Source: Bryobacterales bacterium (GTDB lineage Bacteria > Acidobacteriota > Terriglobia > Bryobacterales > Bryobacteraceae). From it: a stretch of 13,280 nt of DNA. The notes beneath the pieces were generated by a model. The model was not told where the DNA came from. It saw only the letters and a program-made list of their open reading frames with translations, and did no database searches. Shown here one piece after another: positions 11,306 to 13,280 of this stretch (within the stretch, counting starts at the first letter, position 1; each line of letters starts with the position of its first letter). Both the position numbers and the translations under genes were made by a program. The stretch covers positions 1 through 13,280 of the forward strand of contig JAOAPP010000142.1 of NCBI GenBank assembly GCA_025462985.1, written 5' to 3'.

Positions 11306-12808
11306 TTGGCATTAGAAGATGAGCTGCTTCGTCAGCGCCACGACCGTATTGCGCAAATTGAGCAACTAGGATTTCAGCCCTACGGCCACCCGTTCGAATA
11401 TACACACACCATTCCTCAACTTATTGACGAGTATGGTCAGCGCACGGCGGAAGAACTAGGGAATGCAGTTCACGTCCGGATCGCCGGACGGATTCAACGA
11501 GTCCGGCGGATGGGAAAGGCCGGCTTTCTTCATCTGTTGCAAAACGGAAAGAGTCTCCAGATCTATGTAAAGAAGGACGCCGTCAGCGAAACGGCTTACA
11601 AGCTGTACGAACTGCTGGATATCGGAGACATCATCGGCGTCACCGGATACCTGTTTCGTACACGGACCGGCGAGTTGAGCGTGCATGTCGAGGACCTCTT
11701 CTTTTTGTCCAAGATCCTGCTGTCCCTGCCCGAGAAATGGCACGGACTCGAAGATGTCGAGACTCGCTACAGGCAGCGCTATCTTGATCTGATCGCGAAT
11801 CCGGACGTCCGGGACGTGTTTGTTACGCGATCGAAGATTATCCGCTCGCTGCGCCGGCAGCTGGATGCTCACGGATTTCTGGAGGTAGAAACGCCCATGA
11901 TGCAACCTCTTCATGGTGGAGCGGTGGCTCGTCCGTTTGTCACCCACCACAACACGCTGGACATCGACCTTTACTTGCGCATTGCGCCCGAACTGTATCT
12001 CAAACGCCTGGTGGTGGGTGGAATCGAGCGCGTGTACGAGATCAACCGCAATTTCCGGAATGAGGGCATCTCCACAAGGCATAACCCTGAATTCACCATG
12101 CTTGAGTTCTATCAAGCCTATGCCGATTACAAAAGCATGATCGCGCTCTCAAAGGAATTGCTGCACCAGACTGCGGTGGATGCCACCGGATCGTCGGAGG
12201 TGACATTCGGAGAACGCCAACTTGATTTCGCGCAGTTTCGGCAGTTCTCGATGCAGGAAGCAGTGGTCGAGTTCTGGCCCGGTAATGACCAACCGACGCT
12301 GGACAATGTGCGGGACCCGGAATGGCTCGGCAAACATTCGCGCGAGCGTTCGCCGGGACTGGCTCTCGTCGATATCTTTGAGCGTCACGCCGAAGGCCAG
12401 CTGTTCGAGCCGACGATTATTTACGACTTTCCGGTGGAGGTTTCGCCTCTTTCGAAGAACAAGCCGGATCAGCCCGATTTTGTGGAGCGCTTCGAGATAT
12501 ACGCAGCGGGCATGGAGATCGCCAATGCCTTCACCGAGCTCAACGATCCGCAGGAGCAACGACGCCGGTTTGAAATGCAGCTTTCCCGAAAGGCAGGCGG
12601 CGATGAAGAAGCCCACGTCATGGACGAGGATTATATTCGAGCTCTCTCCTACGGTATGCCTCCCGCCGGCGGCGAGGGAATTGGTATTGACCGGCTGACC
12701 ATGATCCTGACGAACTCACCTTCCATTCGTGATGTGATTCTTTTTCCATTGCTGAGGCCGGAAGGCGACATCGGACTGGTTCAGCGGCTCCAGGATCTGG
12801 CGCCGTAG
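11306..12808 (+). CDS. lysS: Lysyl-tRNA synthetase, class II
   Basis: A full-length 500-residue class IIb enzyme that charges tRNA-Lys with lysine using ATP in the cytoplasm. An OB-fold anticodon-binding domain spans about 55-140 (V-R-I-A-G-R-I ... M-G-K-A-G-F-L-H-L). The catalytic domain follows from about residue 150: RYRQRYLDLI at 154-163, motif 1 around F-L-E-V-E-T-P-M-M at 191-199 with GGAVARPF at 204-211, motif 2 FRNEGISTRHNPEFTMLEFY at 250-269, and motif 3 near the C-terminus with G-G-E-G-I-G-I-D-R-L-T-M and R-D-V-I-L-F-P. All key class II residues appear intact. The start is TTG with a strong ribosome site. It is followed after 15 nt by a LolC/E-type gene, so both are probably cotranscribed. 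Confidence 0.98.
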   Translation: MALEDELLRQRHDRIAQIEQLGFQPYGHPFEYTHTIPQLIDEYGQRTAEELGNAVHVRIAGRIQRVRRMGKAGFLHLLQNGKSLQIYVKKDAVSETAYKLYELLDIGDIIGVTGYLFRTRTGELSVHVEDLFFLSKILLSLPEKWHGLEDVETRYRQRYLDLIANPDVRDVFVTRSKIIRSLRRQLDAHGFLEVETPMMQPLHGGAVARPFVTHHNTLDIDLYLRIAPELYLKRLVVGGIERVYEINRNFRNEGISTRHNPEFTMLEFYQAYADYKSMIALSKELLHQTAVDATGSSEVTFGERQLDFAQFRQFSMQEAVVEFWPGNDQPTLDNVRDPEWLGKHSRERSPGLALVDIFERHAEGQLFEPTIIYDFPVEVSPLSKNKPDQPDFVERFEIYAAGMEIANAFTELNDPQEQRRRFEMQLSRKAGGDEEAHVMDEDYIRALSYGMPPAGGEGIGIDRLTMILTNSPSIRDVILFPLLRPEGDIGLVQRLQDLAP

Positions 12809-12823
12809 CTCCGGCTGCAACGC

Positions 12824-13280
12824 ATGTGGCGTTTCGAATGGATGGTGGCGCTCCGGTATCTGCGCGCCAAGCGGAAGCAGACCGTGATTTCGGTGATTAC
12901 GGTCGTCTCCATTCTAGGCGTGGCGGCGGGGGTGGCCGCGCTGATTATTGCGCTCGCGATCAACAACGGCTTCCAGAACACCTTGCAGTCGAGCCTCCTC
13001 AGTGCCACCGCCCATGTGAGCATCCTCGAAGCGAATCCGGAGTTTGGCATCACGGGCTGGGAAAGCCTCATTCCGCGCCTAAAGAAGCTTCCTCATGTCA
13101 TCAGTGTCACTCCCGGCTTATACGGACAGATAGCATTGAAAGGGCCCCTGGTGGGTTCCGGCGCAGTGCTGAAAGGGGTACCGCTCGGCCGCAATGCGGC
13201 GACCCCCGAGTTGCTTCTTCATCTCAAGGAGGGCTCGCTGGAGAGCTTCGCGGGCGATCACCCAAGCGCCGGCATCGTAC
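12824..13280 (+). CDS. Lipoprotein-releasing system permease LolC/LolE family, N-terminal part
   Basis: The gene is cut by the right edge; 152 codons are visible of an expected 400 or so. The start ATG at 12824 gives M-W-R-F-E-W-M-V-A-L-R-Y-L-R-A-K-R, then a transmembrane helix at about 20-45 and N-N-G-F-Q-N-T-L at 47-54, the hallmark opening of LolC/LolE (RYL-R-x-K, helix, G-F). The periplasmic MacB-type domain follows. The Lol system extracts outer-membrane lipoproteins from the inner membrane and hands them to LolA; it needs a LolD ATPase, expected just beyond the window. A diderm cell is implied. It lies 15 nt after lysS and has no strong ribosome site, so coupling to lysS is plausible. 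Confidence 0.92.
   Translation, partial: MWRFEWMVALRYLRAKRKQTVISVITVVSILGVAAGVAALIIALAINNGFQNTLQSSLLSATAHVSILEANPEFGITGWESLIPRLKKLPHVISVTPGLYGQIALKGPLVGSGAVLKGVPLGRNAATPELLLHLKEGSLESFAGDHPSAGIV

Noticed and set aside
11456..12115. A 219-codon minus-strand ORF inside lysS
   Set aside because: Shadow of lysS, whose motifs are all intact on the plus strand.

Overview
The window is a gene-dense, moderately GC-rich bacterial chromosomal segment. The gene set and order suggest Acidobacteriota, perhaps the Solibacter/Bryobacter side: bactofilin, a methyltransferase-like gene, lysS and lolC in a row, plus an rph-rdgB operon preceded by a Cys-rich protein. This placement rests on recalled family resemblance, not on a search. 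No tRNA, rRNA, CRISPR array, transposase or phage gene is visible.

Region 1 (1-3424, minus strand) is a tightly packed five-gene ABC transporter operon, read right to left. A quaternary-amine type importer comes first: ATPase, permease and substrate-binding lipoprotein. A MacB/FtsX-type permease follows, and then the first 17 codons of its probable ATPase, cut by the window edge. Gaps are at most 17 nt and two junctions overlap.

Region 2 (3425-3924) is about 500 bases with no confident gene. A doubtful 86-codon ORF with a lipobox-like N-terminus lies just upstream of the importer ATPase.

Region 3 (3925-7302, plus strand) holds a nine-cysteine zinc-binding-type protein, a 49-residue single-pass membrane protein, RNase PH, the RdgB/HAM1 nucleotide-cleaning pyrophosphatase, a class IV aminotransferase and a four-CxxC zinc-ribbon protein. 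The last four are joined by GTGA/ATGA overlaps or a 9-nt gap and look like one transcript. RNase PH trims RNA 3' ends and RdgB removes damaged purine triphosphates; the role of the zinc proteins is unknown.

Region 4 (7370-9847) holds a methyl-accepting chemotaxis-type receptor split by a one-base frameshift inside its Cache sensor. Its 3' end overlaps, tail to tail, a stand-alone GAF protein on the minus strand.

Region 5 (9983-13280, plus strand) is housekeeping and envelope: bactofilin followed by a probable terminator, a methyltransferase-like protein with a degraded SAM motif, lysyl-tRNA synthetase, and the start of a LolC/E lipoprotein-release permease cut by the window end.

No clearly new defence or mobile system is present. 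The items most worth checking are the frameshifted, tip-diverged receptor, the fusion of two ABC systems into one operon with a short repeat flanking the binding-protein gene, and the unannotated small or Cys-rich proteins around rph-rdgB.
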